Source: Actinoplanes sp. DH11
Lineage (GTDB): Bacteria; Actinomycetota; Actinomycetes; Mycobacteriales; Micromonosporaceae
Length of the DNA: 64,000 nucleotides
Direction of reading: 5' to 3'
NCBI RefSeq assembly: GCF_020873875.1
Contig: NZ_JAHWGU010000002.1
Location: 1 to 64,000, forward strand
Shown here: piece by piece, positions 46,197-54,530 of the stretch
Numbering within the stretch: the first letter of the stretch is position 1
Layout of the letters: each line of letters starts with the position of its first letter
Translations under genes and position numbers: made by a program
Notes under the pieces: generated by a model
Told to the model about the DNA's origin: nothing
Databases searched by the model: none
What the model saw: only the letters and a program-made list of their open reading frames with translations

Positions 46197-47264
46197 GTGT
46201 CCACCAGCACCGACGTGCTCGGCGTCGGCACGCAACGACGCCGCACCACGCTGTGGCTGGTCTCGCTGACCACCGGTCTGCTGGTCACCGGCCTGATCGC
46301 GGTCGGCACCGGCGCCATCGGGATCAGCCCGGCAACGGTCGCCCGGATCATCGCCCACCAGCTCCTCGGCGCCGGCGACGTGACGTGGACACCGCCCGAG
46401 GAGGCGATCGTCTGGCAGGTCCGGCTGCCCCGGGTCTTGCTCGGCATCCTGGTCGGCGCCGGCCTCGCCGTCTGCGGGGTGGCTCTGCAGGCGATGGTTC
46501 GCAACGTCCTCGCCGACCCCTACCTGCTCGGCATCAACTCGGGCGCCTCCAGCGGCGCGGCCGCGGCCATCCTGTTCGGTGCCGGTGCCGGCTTCGGCCA
46601 GTACGCGCTCTCCACCAGTGCCTTCCTCGGCGCGATGGCCGCCTCGCTGGCCGTCTTCCTGATCGCGCGCAGCGGCGGCCGCGTCACCTCGATCCGCTTG
46701 CTGCTGGCCGGTGTCGCGGTCGGGTACGCCCTCTACGCCACCACCAGCTTCCTGATCTTCGCGTCCGGCTCGGCCGAGGGCGCCCGATCGGTGATGTTCT
46801 GGCTGCTGGGATCGCTCGGACTGGCCCGCTGGGACGCGCTGCTCGCGGTCGCCGCCGTCGTGATCCTCGGCACCACCGCCTACCTGACCGTCACCGGACG
46901 CAGCCTGGACGCGCTCGCGGTCGGCGACGAGACCGCACACACGCTCGGCATCTCCCCGGACCGGCTGCGGATCCGACTGCTCGTGGTGGTCTCCCTCTGT
47001 GTCGGCGTGCTGGTCTCCGCCTCCGGCAGCATCGGGTTCGTCGGTCTGGTCGTACCCCATCTGGCTCGTCGCCTCGTCGGCGCGCCGCACGTGCGCGTGG
47101 TCCCGGTGGCCGCGCTGCTCGGCGCGATCCTGCTGGTCTGGGCCGACGTGATCGCCCGCGTCCTGCTCGCCCCGCAGGAAATCCCGATCGGCATCATCAC
47201 CGCCCTGGTCGGCACGCCCTTCCTGCTGATCCTCATCCGGCGCCTCCACGCCACCGCCGCCTGA
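46197..47264 (+). CDS. FecCD/BtuC-type ABC importer permease
   Basis: 355 residues from GTG 46197 with TTGGGGG as ribosome binding site. About ten membrane segments. RLPRVLLGILVGAGLAVCGVALQAMVRNVLADPYLLGINSGASSGA and GFVGLVVPHLARRLVGAPHVRVVPVAALLGAILLVWADVIARVLLAPQEIPIGIITALVGTPFLLILIRR are diagnostic of the iron-siderophore/cobalamin permease family. It is followed by its binding protein, ATPase and a methyltransferase. The set resembles the importer that other genomes label 'putative F420-0 transporter', a label I do not consider proven. Confidence 0.92.
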   Translation: MSTSTDVLGVGTQRRRTTLWLVSLTTGLLVTGLIAVGTGAIGISPATVARIIAHQLLGAGDVTWTPPEEAIVWQVRLPRVLLGILVGAGLAVCGVALQAMVRNVLADPYLLGINSGASSGAAAAILFGAGAGFGQYALSTSAFLGAMAASLAVFLIARSGGRVTSIRLLLAGVAVGYALYATTSFLIFASGSAEGARSVMFWLLGSLGLARWDALLAVAAVVILGTTAYLTVTGRSLDALAVGDETAHTLGISPDRLRIRLLVVVSLCVGVLVSASGSIGFVGLVVPHLARRLVGAPHVRVVPVAALLGAILLVWADVIARVLLAPQEIPIGIITALVGTPFLLILIRRLHATAA

Positions 47265-47273
47265 AAGGACACC

Positions 47274-48248
47274 ATGAAGGCTCTCCGCACGGTCGCCGCC
47301 GCCACCCTTCTGCTCGCCGCCGGCTGCGGCGCCCCCGAGGTCGACACCAGCAACACCGCGGCCGGCCACGGCAACTACCCGGTGACCCTCACCAACTGCG
47401 GCGCCGAGGTCACCTTCGACAAGGCACCGCAGCGGGTCGTGCTGCTCAAGAGCGCGGCCGTGCCCTACCTGCACTCGCTGGGCGTGATGGACCGCGTCAC
47501 GGCGCGGGCCGGTCAGTACCCCGCCGAGTACTACGACGCCGCCACCCGGGCCGAGATCGACAAGATCCCCCTGCTCACCGACCGGACCGACACCAGCGGC
47601 CACCTCCAGATCTCCAAGGAAGTCGTGATCAGCCAGCAACCCGACCTGGTGCTCGGCGAGGTCGACAACCTGTCCCGCGACACGCTCTCCGCCGTGGACA
47701 TCCCGCTCCTCGAGGAACCGGCGCTGTGCCCGGACGCCACGACCGCGCCCACCTTCGACGACATCTACCGGCAGATGGACGCGTACGCCGAGGTCTTCGA
47801 CCGGCGGCCCCAGTCCCTGGCCGCGGTGACCACGCTCAAGGAACGCATGGCGAAGATCCCGGAACCGGCGGAGAGGCGTACGGCGGCGGTGCTCTACCCG
47901 ACCGTCGGCGGCGGCGTCACCTACGCGTACGGGTCGACGAGCATGGCCCACCCGCAACTGGAGGCGGCCGGGTTCACCAACGTCTTCGGCGACAACAAGG
48001 AACGCGTCTTCGAGATCACCCTGGAGGAACTGCTCGGCCGTAACCCGGACGTGTTGATCCTGCTGTACAGCGACGGCGACCCGAAAGCCGTCGAACAGGC
48101 CGTCACCAACCTGCCGGGCGCGGAAAAGCTCAAGGCCGTCGCCTCCGGCAACGTGATGCCGCAGCTGTTCAACTTCACCGAACCGCCGTCGCCACTGTCG
48201 ATCGACGGGCTGGAGAGGATCGTGCAGCGCTTCCAGGCCACCTCATGA
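47274..48248 (+). CDS. FecB-type substrate-binding lipoprotein
   Basis: 324 residues; lipobox LLAAGC near residue 16-21 (AATLLLAAGCGAPE). Class III binding fold: VTFDKAPQRVVLLKSAAVPYLHSLGVMDRV, LQISKEVVISQQPDLVLGEV, NPDVLILLYSDGD. The stretch TNCGAEVTF and PAEYYDAATRAEI is like the group labelled F420-0-binding in other actinomycetes; a siderophore or corrinoid is equally possible. It starts nine bases after the permease gene. Confidence 0.88.
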   Translation: MKALRTVAAATLLLAAGCGAPEVDTSNTAAGHGNYPVTLTNCGAEVTFDKAPQRVVLLKSAAVPYLHSLGVMDRVTARAGQYPAEYYDAATRAEIDKIPLLTDRTDTSGHLQISKEVVISQQPDLVLGEVDNLSRDTLSAVDIPLLEEPALCPDATTAPTFDDIYRQMDAYAEVFDRRPQSLAAVTTLKERMAKIPEPAERRTAAVLYPTVGGGVTYAYGSTSMAHPQLEAAGFTNVFGDNKERVFEITLEELLGRNPDVLILLYSDGDPKAVEQAVTNLPGAEKLKAVASGNVMPQLFNFTEPPSPLSIDGLERIVQRFQATS

Positions 48249-49018
48249 TCGAGGCCGCCGGAGTCTCCTGGCGCTACGGCGCCAACCCCGTCATCGACGG
48301 CGTCAGCGTCACCGCGCGCCCGGGCCGGGTGCTGGGCCTCATCGGCCCCAACGGCAGCGGCAAGACCACACTGCTGCGGCTGCTGTACGGGGCCCTGCGC
48401 AGCACCACCGGCCAGGTCACCGTGGACGGTGCCGAGTTGCGGAACCTGCCGCCGCGTGACGCCGCCCGGCGGATGGCCGTGGTGGTGCAGGAATCCGGCG
48501 GCGAGTCCGCGCTCACCGTGGCCGAGATGGTGCTGCTCGGCCGCGGACCGCACCTGTCCACCTTCCAGCGCGCCGGCGCCGCCGACCACGAGGTCGCCGC
48601 CCGGTGCCTGGCCCGGGTCGGCGCCGCCCACCTCGCGGCCCGCGCCTTCGCCGGGCTCTCCGGCGGCGAACGTCAGCGCGTCCTGATCGCCCGGGCGCTC
48701 GCCCAGGAAGCCACCCACCTGCTGCTCGACGAACCGACGAACCACCTCGACATCCGCTACCAGCACGAGATCCTGCGCCTGGTCCGCGGCCTGGGCACCT
48801 GCTCGATCGTGGTGCTGCACGATCTGAACCTGGCCGCCCGCTACTGTGACGACCTGGTACTTCTCGGTGCGGGCGGGGTGGCAGCCGCCGGCGAGGCCGC
48901 CGAGGTGCTCGAACCGGAGATTCTCGAACCGGTCTACGGCATCGGCATCCGCCGCCTCGACCTCGACGGTTCCCTGCACCTTCTGTTCCACCCGCTGACC
49001 GAGGAGGTCACCGCATGA
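48245..49018 (+). CDS. FecE/BtuD-type ABC importer ATPase
   Basis: 257 residues; ATG 48245 overlaps the previous TGA (ATGA). Walker A GPNGSGKTTLLRLLYG, signature LSGGERQRVLIARALAQE, Walker B LLLDEPTNHLDI, H-loop VLHDLNLAARYCDDL. Standard FecE/HmuV/BtuD family. The C-terminus IRRLDLDGSLHLLFHPL is typical. It powers the permease 46197-47264. Confidence 0.93.
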   Translation: MIEAAGVSWRYGANPVIDGVSVTARPGRVLGLIGPNGSGKTTLLRLLYGALRSTTGQVTVDGAELRNLPPRDAARRMAVVVQESGGESALTVAEMVLLGRGPHLSTFQRAGAADHEVAARCLARVGAAHLAARAFAGLSGGERQRVLIARALAQEATHLLLDEPTNHLDIRYQHEILRLVRGLGTCSIVVLHDLNLAARYCDDLVLLGAGGVAAAGEAAEVLEPEILEPVYGIGIRRLDLDGSLHLLFHPLTEEVTA

Positions 49019-49848
49019 CCGCACAGGACCGGATCAACGAGTACTGGACGGGCCGCGCCCCCGACTACCACGCCTACCAGCAGCGGCCCGAACGGTTCGC
49101 CGCCGACAACGCGGCCTGGGCGGAGATCTGGAAGGAAGCCCTGCCCCCGGCCCCGCTCGACGTGCTCGACGTCGGCACCGGCAGCGGCTACGTCGCGATG
49201 ACCCTGGCCGGCCTCGGCCACCGCGTCACCGGCATCGACCTCTCCACCGGCATGCTGGACCAGGCCCGCCGCCACGCCGCCTCCCTCCCGGCGCCCGCCG
49301 AGTTCGCGCCGACGTCCGCCGAACCCGCGCCGGGGACGGCCAAGCCCGCGCCCGGGTCGGCCAAGCCCGCGCCGAGGTCGGCCGAGCCCGTGCCGGCGTA
49401 TGCCGCAGCCTTGCTGCCATCCGCTGTCGTGCCGCCCGTCTTCATCGAGGGCGACGCGGTGGCGCCGGACTTCCCCGACGCCAGCTTCGACGCGATCGTC
49501 GGCCGCTACGTCATGTGGACGCTGCGCTCCCCCGAGGCCGCGATCGCGAACTGGAAGCGCCTGCTCCGCCCCGACGGCCGCATCGCCATGATCGACAGCA
49601 CCTGGTTCCCGGACGGCCTGGAGAACGCGTCAGAGAACTTCGGCCACTTCTACGACGAAGAGGTACGGTCCCTGCTCCCCCTGGCCGCCGCCAAGTCGAT
49701 CGACGAAACCACGATCGTGCTGGCGAACGCCGGCCTGCGCGACGTCACTGTCACCCCGTTGACCTCGATCATGCGACTCGACCAGCAGCACGGCGTAGCC
49801 CCCGGCCACGAGGTCCAGATGCAATTCCTGATCAGCGGCCGCCTCTGA
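49015..49848 (+). CDS. Class I SAM-dependent methyltransferase with repeat insertion
   Basis: 277 residues; ATG 49015 overlaps the ATPase TGA (ATGA). SAM-binding motif VLDVGTGSGYVAMTLAGLGHRVTGIDLS near residues 48-78, acidic D near 150 (FIEGDAVAPDFPDASFDAIVGRYVMWTL). Residues about 92-137 are an insertion that includes four 7-residue repeats of the form SAxPAPG (101-128), placed between the glycine loop and the next strand. Co-translation with the importer suggests it modifies the imported molecule. The N-terminal DRINEYWTGRAPDYHAYQ is common in methyltransferases linked with such importers. Confidence 0.85.
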   Translation: MTAQDRINEYWTGRAPDYHAYQQRPERFAADNAAWAEIWKEALPPAPLDVLDVGTGSGYVAMTLAGLGHRVTGIDLSTGMLDQARRHAASLPAPAEFAPTSAEPAPGTAKPAPGSAKPAPRSAEPVPAYAAALLPSAVVPPVFIEGDAVAPDFPDASFDAIVGRYVMWTLRSPEAAIANWKRLLRPDGRIAMIDSTWFPDGLENASENFGHFYDEEVRSLLPLAAAKSIDETTIVLANAGLRDVTVTPLTSIMRLDQQHGVAPGHEVQMQFLISGRL

Positions 49849-49895
49849 CCAGCCCCGGAGTCCCCCGGCGTGCGCCCGATCCCAGCGTCCGGCCG

Positions 49896-50603
49896 TTACC
49901 ACGGGGTGTGGCCGCGCCACTTCCGGTTCGCTTTGTCACTGCAGTCACGCAGGCGCACAACCCCCACACCGGAACGCTGAATCCTCACCTCGGTGACGCA
50001 GCGCCCGTTCTCACCAGCACGCAGCGTGCCGGTGAACCACCAGTCCTGCTCGTCGGTGAACGTGCAGGCCGCCACCCGGATCCGCGCCCCGGACTGCTCG
50101 CCGTCCGGCTCCATGCAGTTGCCGTCGTTGGTGAAGTGCCCCTCACTGGTCTGGTAGAAGCTCTGCGCCTTGTTGCCGGCCTTGCACGCGCCGGTGTGCA
50201 CGATCGTGCCCACTGGACCGCCCGTCAGACAGCGGGAGGGGTTGCGCTCGGTCACGATCCACCCCTGGATCAGCGGGGGCGGCCCCGGGACTGCAAGGGC
50301 CGCGCCTGCCGGTCCCAGCAGGGCTGCGGCCACCAGCCCCGCCACTGCGGCCAGACCGACTGCCATGATTCGACCGGCCGCGACCGCCAGGCCGGTTGCA
50401 GCCCGGCCCGGCACCGTGCCCAAACCGGACGGCCTGCCCAGGCCGAACGACCTGCCGGGGCCGGACGCCGTGGCCGGGTCGGCTGGCATGGCCCGGTCGG
50501 CTGGCATGGCCCGGTCGGCTGGCATGGCCCGGTCGGCTGGCGTGATCATCGAAGTCAGGAGACGACGCACCGCCTCACTGTAAGTAAGTGGCGTTGCCCC
50601 CAT
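49896..50603 (-). CDS. Secreted Cys-rich lectin-like protein
   Basis: 235 residues. A cytoplasmic N-terminus with ADRAMP repeats (18-bp DNA repeat) precedes a long hydrophobic segment at about 70-105 (GRIMAVGLAAVAGLVAAALLGPAGAALAV) that is probably a signal anchor. The mature domain (WIVTERNPSRCLTGG, CKAGNKAQSFYQTSEGHF, NCMEPDGEQSGARIRVAACTFTDEQDWWFTG, RCVTEVRIQRSGVGVVRLRDC) has QxW-like motifs and six paired cysteines and resembles a ricin-type carbohydrate-binding fold. The true start may be downstream of the repeats. Function unknown. Confidence 0.65.
   Translation of the reverse strand: MGATPLTYSEAVRRLLTSMITPADRAMPADRAMPADRAMPADPATASGPGRSFGLGRPSGLGTVPGRAATGLAVAAGRIMAVGLAAVAGLVAAALLGPAGAALAVPGPPPLIQGWIVTERNPSRCLTGGPVGTIVHTGACKAGNKAQSFYQTSEGHFTNDGNCMEPDGEQSGARIRVAACTFTDEQDWWFTGTLRAGENGRCVTEVRIQRSGVGVVRLRDCSDKANRKWRGHTPW
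50481..50534. repeat. 18-bp tandem repeat inside the lectin-like gene
   Basis: GGCTGGCATGGCCCGGTC is present in three perfect copies (50481-50534) with partial copies on each side. In the coding frame it gives the hexapeptide ADRAMP on the minus strand. A period of a multiple of three keeps the frame. Confidence 0.85.
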
Positions 50604-50772
50604 CAGACATTCCCCGATTTACGCCTCCAGCTCACCACGCTCCTCTCGCGTCGTCGAACCGCATCAGCAGCAGCCGAACCGGAGCCCGGACCCTCGGCTC
50701 GCGAGCCTCTGCCCGGCGACAGCGGCCGGTGGGGCATCGATATCGCTGAGATGGCCGCGGCGTGGACCGTCG

Positions 50773-52065
50773 TCAGAGGCGCACTGCTGAGGCCGCTTCC
50801 GTCCGTGACCGCGTCCGATCGGTGGCGATTGCCGCAACTACCACCGCGAGGCCACAGGCCACGACCAGCGGCGCGTGGACATGCCCGGCCAAGGCGACCC
50901 CCAGCGCGGCACCCACTTGCCTCGCGGTCGAGGCGATCCCACCGGCCACGCCGGACCGAGACGGCGGTAGACCATTCACCGCCGTATTGGTGATAGGCGC
51001 GTTGGCGAAGCCCACGCCGACGCCGAGCAACAGGTACGCACCCGGGCCGGCAGGGTCGACCAAGAACAGGATGCCGCCGGCCGCGATGCCGAGACCTGCA
51101 ACCACCAGTGAGACCGTCGGTCCGATCCGACCCACCGCATACCCTGACAACGGAGCGAACACGGTGGCGGCGACAGCCATCGGCAGGATCGTCAGACCGG
51201 CATCGAGCGGGCTCAGTCCGCGTGTCTCCTGCAGATAGAGGGTGCCGGCCAGCAAAGTCACGTTGAGCGCGGCGAAGACGGCAACGGCACTGGTGACCGC
51301 ACCCAGGAACGAAGGCCGCCCGAACAGTCGCAGATCCATGAGCGGCTCGGTCTCGGCCTTCTCGACCTTGACGAAGATCAGCATGGCGACGCCGGCGCCG
51401 ATCCAGAAGAGCGGATCCTCGATCAAGGCGGCCACGGTCGATCCGATGATCACGGTCAGGAGTATCTGCCCCAGGACATCGACTCTCCGTGGTTTCGGCG
51501 ATCGCGACTCCGGGACGTGAACTGCGGTCAGCACCAGCACCACCGCGATGATCGGCAAGTTCGCCCAGAACACCGTCCGCCAACCAGGCCCCGTGGTGAG
51601 CAGCCCGCCGAGGACCGGGCCCGCTGCCATACTCAGCCCGAACACCGACGCCCACACCCCGATCGCCTGCGCCCGCTCCCGCGGATCGGTGATGGCACTG
51701 ACCACGATCGCCAACGCCACCGGGCTCAACATCGACCCACCGATCCCCTGCGCCACCCGCGCCGCCACCAGCCACTCGATCGAAGGCGCGAGAGCACAGG
51801 CCGCGGAGCCGATCGCGAACAGCACCAGCCCCAACCGGAAGACCCTGCGCCGGCCTATCCGATCGGCCAGCGCACCCGAAGTCATGAGCAGGCTCGCCAG
51901 AACCAACGTGTACGAGTCGACGACCCACTGCGACTGCCCGATGTCCAGTCCCAGCTCCGCCGCGATGGACGGCAGTGCGACGTTGACGACCGTGGTGTCG
52001 AGACCGACCAGGAAGATGCTGGTGCAGCAGATAGCGAGTATTAACCATCGTCGTGCTTTCTCCAT
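50773..52065 (-). CDS. MFS transporter, DHA2-like drug efflux
   Basis: 430 residues with about 12-13 membrane segments. FLVGLDTTVVNVALPSIAAELGLDIGQSQWVVDSYTLVLASLLMTSGALADRIGRRRVF and ARVAQGIGGSMLSPVALAIVV, AGPVLGGLLTTGPGWRTVFWANLPI are typical of multidrug MFS pumps. It is divergent from an XRE-cupin regulator (68 bases between the start codons) with a palindrome in the gap. Its C-terminus (RTRSRTEAASAVRL) is slightly shorter than in 14-TM relatives. Confidence 0.9.
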   Translation of the reverse strand: MEKARRWLILAICCTSIFLVGLDTTVVNVALPSIAAELGLDIGQSQWVVDSYTLVLASLLMTSGALADRIGRRRVFRLGLVLFAIGSAACALAPSIEWLVAARVAQGIGGSMLSPVALAIVVSAITDPRERAQAIGVWASVFGLSMAAGPVLGGLLTTGPGWRTVFWANLPIIAVVLVLTAVHVPESRSPKPRRVDVLGQILLTVIIGSTVAALIEDPLFWIGAGVAMLIFVKVEKAETEPLMDLRLFGRPSFLGAVTSAVAVFAALNVTLLAGTLYLQETRGLSPLDAGLTILPMAVAATVFAPLSGYAVGRIGPTVSLVVAGLGIAAGGILFLVDPAGPGAYLLLGVGVGFANAPITNTAVNGLPPSRSGVAGGIASTARQVGAALGVALAGHVHAPLVVACGLAVVVAAIATDRTRSRTEAASAVRL

Positions 52066-52109
52066 GGCCCCGAATTCTCGAACCAGCCCACCCCGCGCTA
52101 CCAGAGAAC

Positions 52110-52124
52110 TTGCGAAGACCGCAA
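52110..52124. promoter_or_regulatory. Palindrome in the MFS/XRE-cupin divergent promoter
   Basis: TTGCG-aagac-CGCAA (5-base perfect arms) lies 9 bases before the GTG of the regulator and 45 bases before the MFS start codon. A site here would let the regulator control itself and the pump. Confidence 0.45.
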
Positions 52125-52133
52125 ACTGCTGGG

Positions 52134-52721
52134 GTGGATCCGGAGCTGGAACGACTGCTTGACTCCATCGGCCCCCGCTTACGTGGCATCCGGCAGGACC
52201 GCGGCTTGCGCTTGGAGGACCTTTCCGCGTCGACAGGGCTGTCGGTGAGCACGCTGTCGCGCCTGGAGTCGGGAAAACGGCGGCCCACGCTCGACTTACT
52301 GATCCCGCTGGCCCGGGTCCATCGCATGGCGCTCGATCACATGATCGGGGTCGCGCCCACCGGGGATCCCCGTGCCCATCTGATCCCGCACCGGGCGCCC
52401 ACCCGCACCCGCCTCGATGCCGTGGTGGTGCCCCTCACCACATATCCCGGCCGGTTGCAGGTGTTCAAGCAGATCCTCGGCCCGAGCCCGGGTCCGCCGG
52501 TGCAGGTCACCCATCGAGGGCATGCCTGGTTCTATGTCCTGGCCGGATCGGTGCGCCTGCTGCTCGGACCTGACGAGATCGTGTTGCAGCCGGGCGAGAT
52601 CGCCGATTTCGATACAGGCGAGCCACACTGGTTCGGCCCCGCCGACGACCGGCCGGCCGAGATCCTGCACCTCTTCGGGCCGCACGGTGATCGGCCGAGC
52701 CGTCCGGCGCCGGACAGCTGA
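52134..52721 (+). CDS. XRE-cupin transcriptional regulator
   Basis: 195 residues from GTG 52134, so with a very short leader. Helix-turn-helix in GLRLEDLSASTGLSVSTLSRLESGKRRPTLDLLIPLARVHRM; cupin domain from about 115 (VTHRGHAWFYVLAGSVRLLLGPDEIVLQPGEIADFDTGEPHWFGPADDRPAEILHLFG). Such regulators often control a divergent efflux gene and respond to a small ligand bound in the cupin. Paired with the MFS gene. Confidence 0.87.
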   Translation: MDPELERLLDSIGPRLRGIRQDRGLRLEDLSASTGLSVSTLSRLESGKRRPTLDLLIPLARVHRMALDHMIGVAPTGDPRAHLIPHRAPTRTRLDAVVVPLTTYPGRLQVFKQILGPSPGPPVQVTHRGHAWFYVLAGSVRLLLGPDEIVLQPGEIADFDTGEPHWFGPADDRPAEILHLFGPHGDRPSRPAPDS

Positions 52722-53069
52722 CGGCGATCGGGATCTCTTCGGCTGCCCCGAGGTGACACCTTGTCGGATCAACACAGCACTCAGCCCCTATCGACGCGGC
52801 AGTCCGACACCGGGATTCGCGTGGCACGAATATTCGGCGCCCTTGTCACTTACGACACTAACCACATCGACATCTGCCCCGAAAGCCTCTACGTCTGATT
52901 ATTTGAGATGACGGCACCTGTCATGTCATTGTCATATCCGGCACCCCTCACATATCAACTCCGACCTGCCATTTATCGACTTCCCGTCCCGAAATACCGC
53001 GCTGAAGTTTGGCATGATCGATTGCCCTTTGGAGTGGCATTGACGTCTGACGCGCGGAAGAATATGGTC
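52722..53069. other. AT-richer gene-free gap
   Basis: No gene is seen. The sequence is clearly richer in A/T than its surroundings. Around 52917-52938 the trinucleotide-spaced repeat GTCATGTCATTGTCAT occurs. It probably holds the promoter of the gene at 53070, but I cannot place the boxes with confidence. Confidence 0.5.
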
Positions 53070-53480
53070 ATGCGTCAGATGCAGTTCTTCACCTCAGCCC
53101 AGTTGGCACGGATGCGCGATCGCACTGCGAGCCGTCGCCACTCACCCGCGCGTGACGAGTTCCGTCGCGAGCAGCGCCTACGCCGTGATTGGGGGCTGAA
53201 GCGGCGGCATGCCGAAAAGATCTACGACCTGCGGCCCGTCGACGCCGTTCCGCCCCAGTGCACCTCACGCCAGGCGCGACCCGGAGCGCCAACAGCCGAT
53301 CCACCACGCGATCAGTCTGTTGCCGGCCGACCACCGCCCGCCGACGCGCACCGAGTCGCACCGGCGGCCGGGGCGACGCCTGTCGCCGCCGCAATGGATT
53401 CGCCGCCGCAATGGAATCCGCCCGGCACACAGCGGGCAGCTCGCGAACGCACCTCGACCTCACCACCGACCGAGGCGTAG
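53070..53480 (+). CDS. Small basic protein of unknown function
   Basis: 136 residues from ATG 53070; GGAAG lies nine bases upstream. The first 50 residues (MRQMQFFTSAQLARMRDRTASRRHSPARDEF... WGLKRRHAEKIYDLR) are rich in Arg and predicted helical, and look like a family of small actinobacterial proteins starting MQFFT. The tail (from about 60) is Pro/Ala-rich and low complexity. No function is recognised. Codon third positions are less GC-rich than in neighbouring genes. A start at 53064 is also possible. Confidence 0.55.
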   Translation: MRQMQFFTSAQLARMRDRTASRRHSPARDEFRREQRLRRDWGLKRRHAEKIYDLRPVDAVPPQCTSRQARPGAPTADPPRDQSVAGRPPPADAHRVAPAAGATPVAAAMDSPPQWNPPGTQRAARERTSTSPPTEA

Positions 53481-53541
53481 ACGTCCGGTAAGGCGACAAC
53501 CCTCAGCTTTCCGACAAGATTATGAGCCGGCCAGGAAATGA

Positions 53542-53802
53542 GTGCGTCCGCAGGGATGGCACTATGCGGAAACGCCAACATCGGGACGATTCGTCAACCC
53601 AGATCGGCCGCAAATGGGGCGCCCAATCCTTCGACATGAGCAAGCCACTCAGCCATTTTTAGATGTTGATTCAGAAAATGACCTGCGGGCCCATTCTCAT
53701 ACTGGCTGGCAGATGCGCACGCCCTACGGTATCAATCCGGTGCCGGACACCATCACGCATGCCGAATGGGTGAACGCTGACGACGATTTGATTCGCACAT
53801 GA
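53542..53802 (+). CDS. Possible small protein with atypical codon use
   Basis: An 86-codon frame from GTG 53542 (RPQGWHYAETPTSGRFVNP... ITHAEWVNADDDLIRT). No strong ribosome binding site. Codons such as TTA and TTT and many A/T third positions differ from every other gene here, suggesting either non-coding DNA or foreign origin. It resembles nothing I know. Confidence 0.25.
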   Translation: MRPQGWHYAETPTSGRFVNPDRPQMGRPILRHEQATQPFLDVDSENDLRAHSHTGWQMRTPYGINPVPDTITHAEWVNADDDLIRT

Positions 53803-54179
53803 CGGCCCAGCCCTCGCCGCAGTGATCGTGGGCAGCGGCGAGGGCTGGGACGGGGCGAGCAACCGGGCGAGCAACCGGGCCGAGCAAGCAGGGCGAGCGA
53901 GCGAGGCGAGCAAGCAGAGCGAGCAACCTTGGCCGTTGACGCGTGGCGAGTGCGTTTTCAACGGCGGCGTGATGGGCTGGCGGCACGTTGGCGGTGCCGT
54001 GCCACCGATGAGGTCGGCCGCGCAGCGTCGAGCGGGGATGAGGGTGGAGCTTTCACCGCCCAGGGACAGGGCCTCCGACGGTGAGGGGGTGGGGTGGGGT
54101 GGGGTGGGGAAATCGGGATGAGCGGTCCCGAGAGGCTGGACAAGACCGCATGGGCCGGCAAGCAAGGGCGAACGCGGGG
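53803..54179. other. Low-complexity gap with G-quadruplex motif
   Basis: From about 53848 to 53936 the DNA is a degenerate array of GCGAGCAA/GGGCGAGC units. At 54085-54109 five runs of four or five G are separated by single T (GGGGGTGGGGTGGGG...), a textbook intramolecular G-quadruplex motif on the plus strand. It lies just past the 3' end of the minus-strand gene at 54180. No gene is supported. Confidence 0.7.
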
Positions 54180-54482
54180 CTAGGAGCTCTGCTCCTGTAG
54201 GCGGCGGGCGGCTTCCAGCAGGACTTCTTTGGGGATCTCCACCAGCAGTTCGCCGGCGGGGACGGGAACCCCGTCCGCGGTGGCGGGGTAACCCTGCACC
54301 AGCACGGTGTCCCGGTCGGTGCTGTAGACGGTTGGGCACGTGCCGACGCCGCACAGGGACGCCACCAGTTGCGGCGTGGCGGGCGCGGCGGGGGGCGACG
54401 TGATGGACGGCGTGGCTGTGGGTCCCGGGGTGACCGGCGGACCGTGCGATGCGACCAGAAGGTCGGCTTCCTGGTTCGTCAT
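54180..54482 (-). CDS. Small paralogous protein B of the XRE module
   Basis: 100 residues from ATG 54482. After a Pro/Thr-rich N-terminus (MTNQEADLLVASHG...) comes a 55-residue block: LVASLCGVGTCPTVYSTDRDTVLVQGY, then VPAGELLVEIPKEVLLEAARRL. The same block is in the gene at 55447-55668. It lies 48 bases after the XRE-DUF5753 gene in the same direction. Small proteins with this block are regular neighbours of XRE regulators in Micromonosporaceae; the role, perhaps like the small partners in WhiJ/BldB modules, is an inference. Confidence 0.7.
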   Translation of the reverse strand: MTNQEADLLVASHGPPVTPGPTATPSITSPPAAPATPQLVASLCGVGTCPTVYSTDRDTVLVQGYPATADGVPVPAGELLVEIPKEVLLEAARRLQEQSS

Positions 54483-54530
54483 TACTTCAAGGTAGGAAAC
54501 ACCCGCGACTCCCGACAAGCGGGCGGAGAT

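Noticed and set aside
53671..54354. 227-codon minus-strand frame
   Set aside because: Low-complexity composition, crosses the degenerate repeat and G-quadruplex region and overlaps the better supported gene at 54180.
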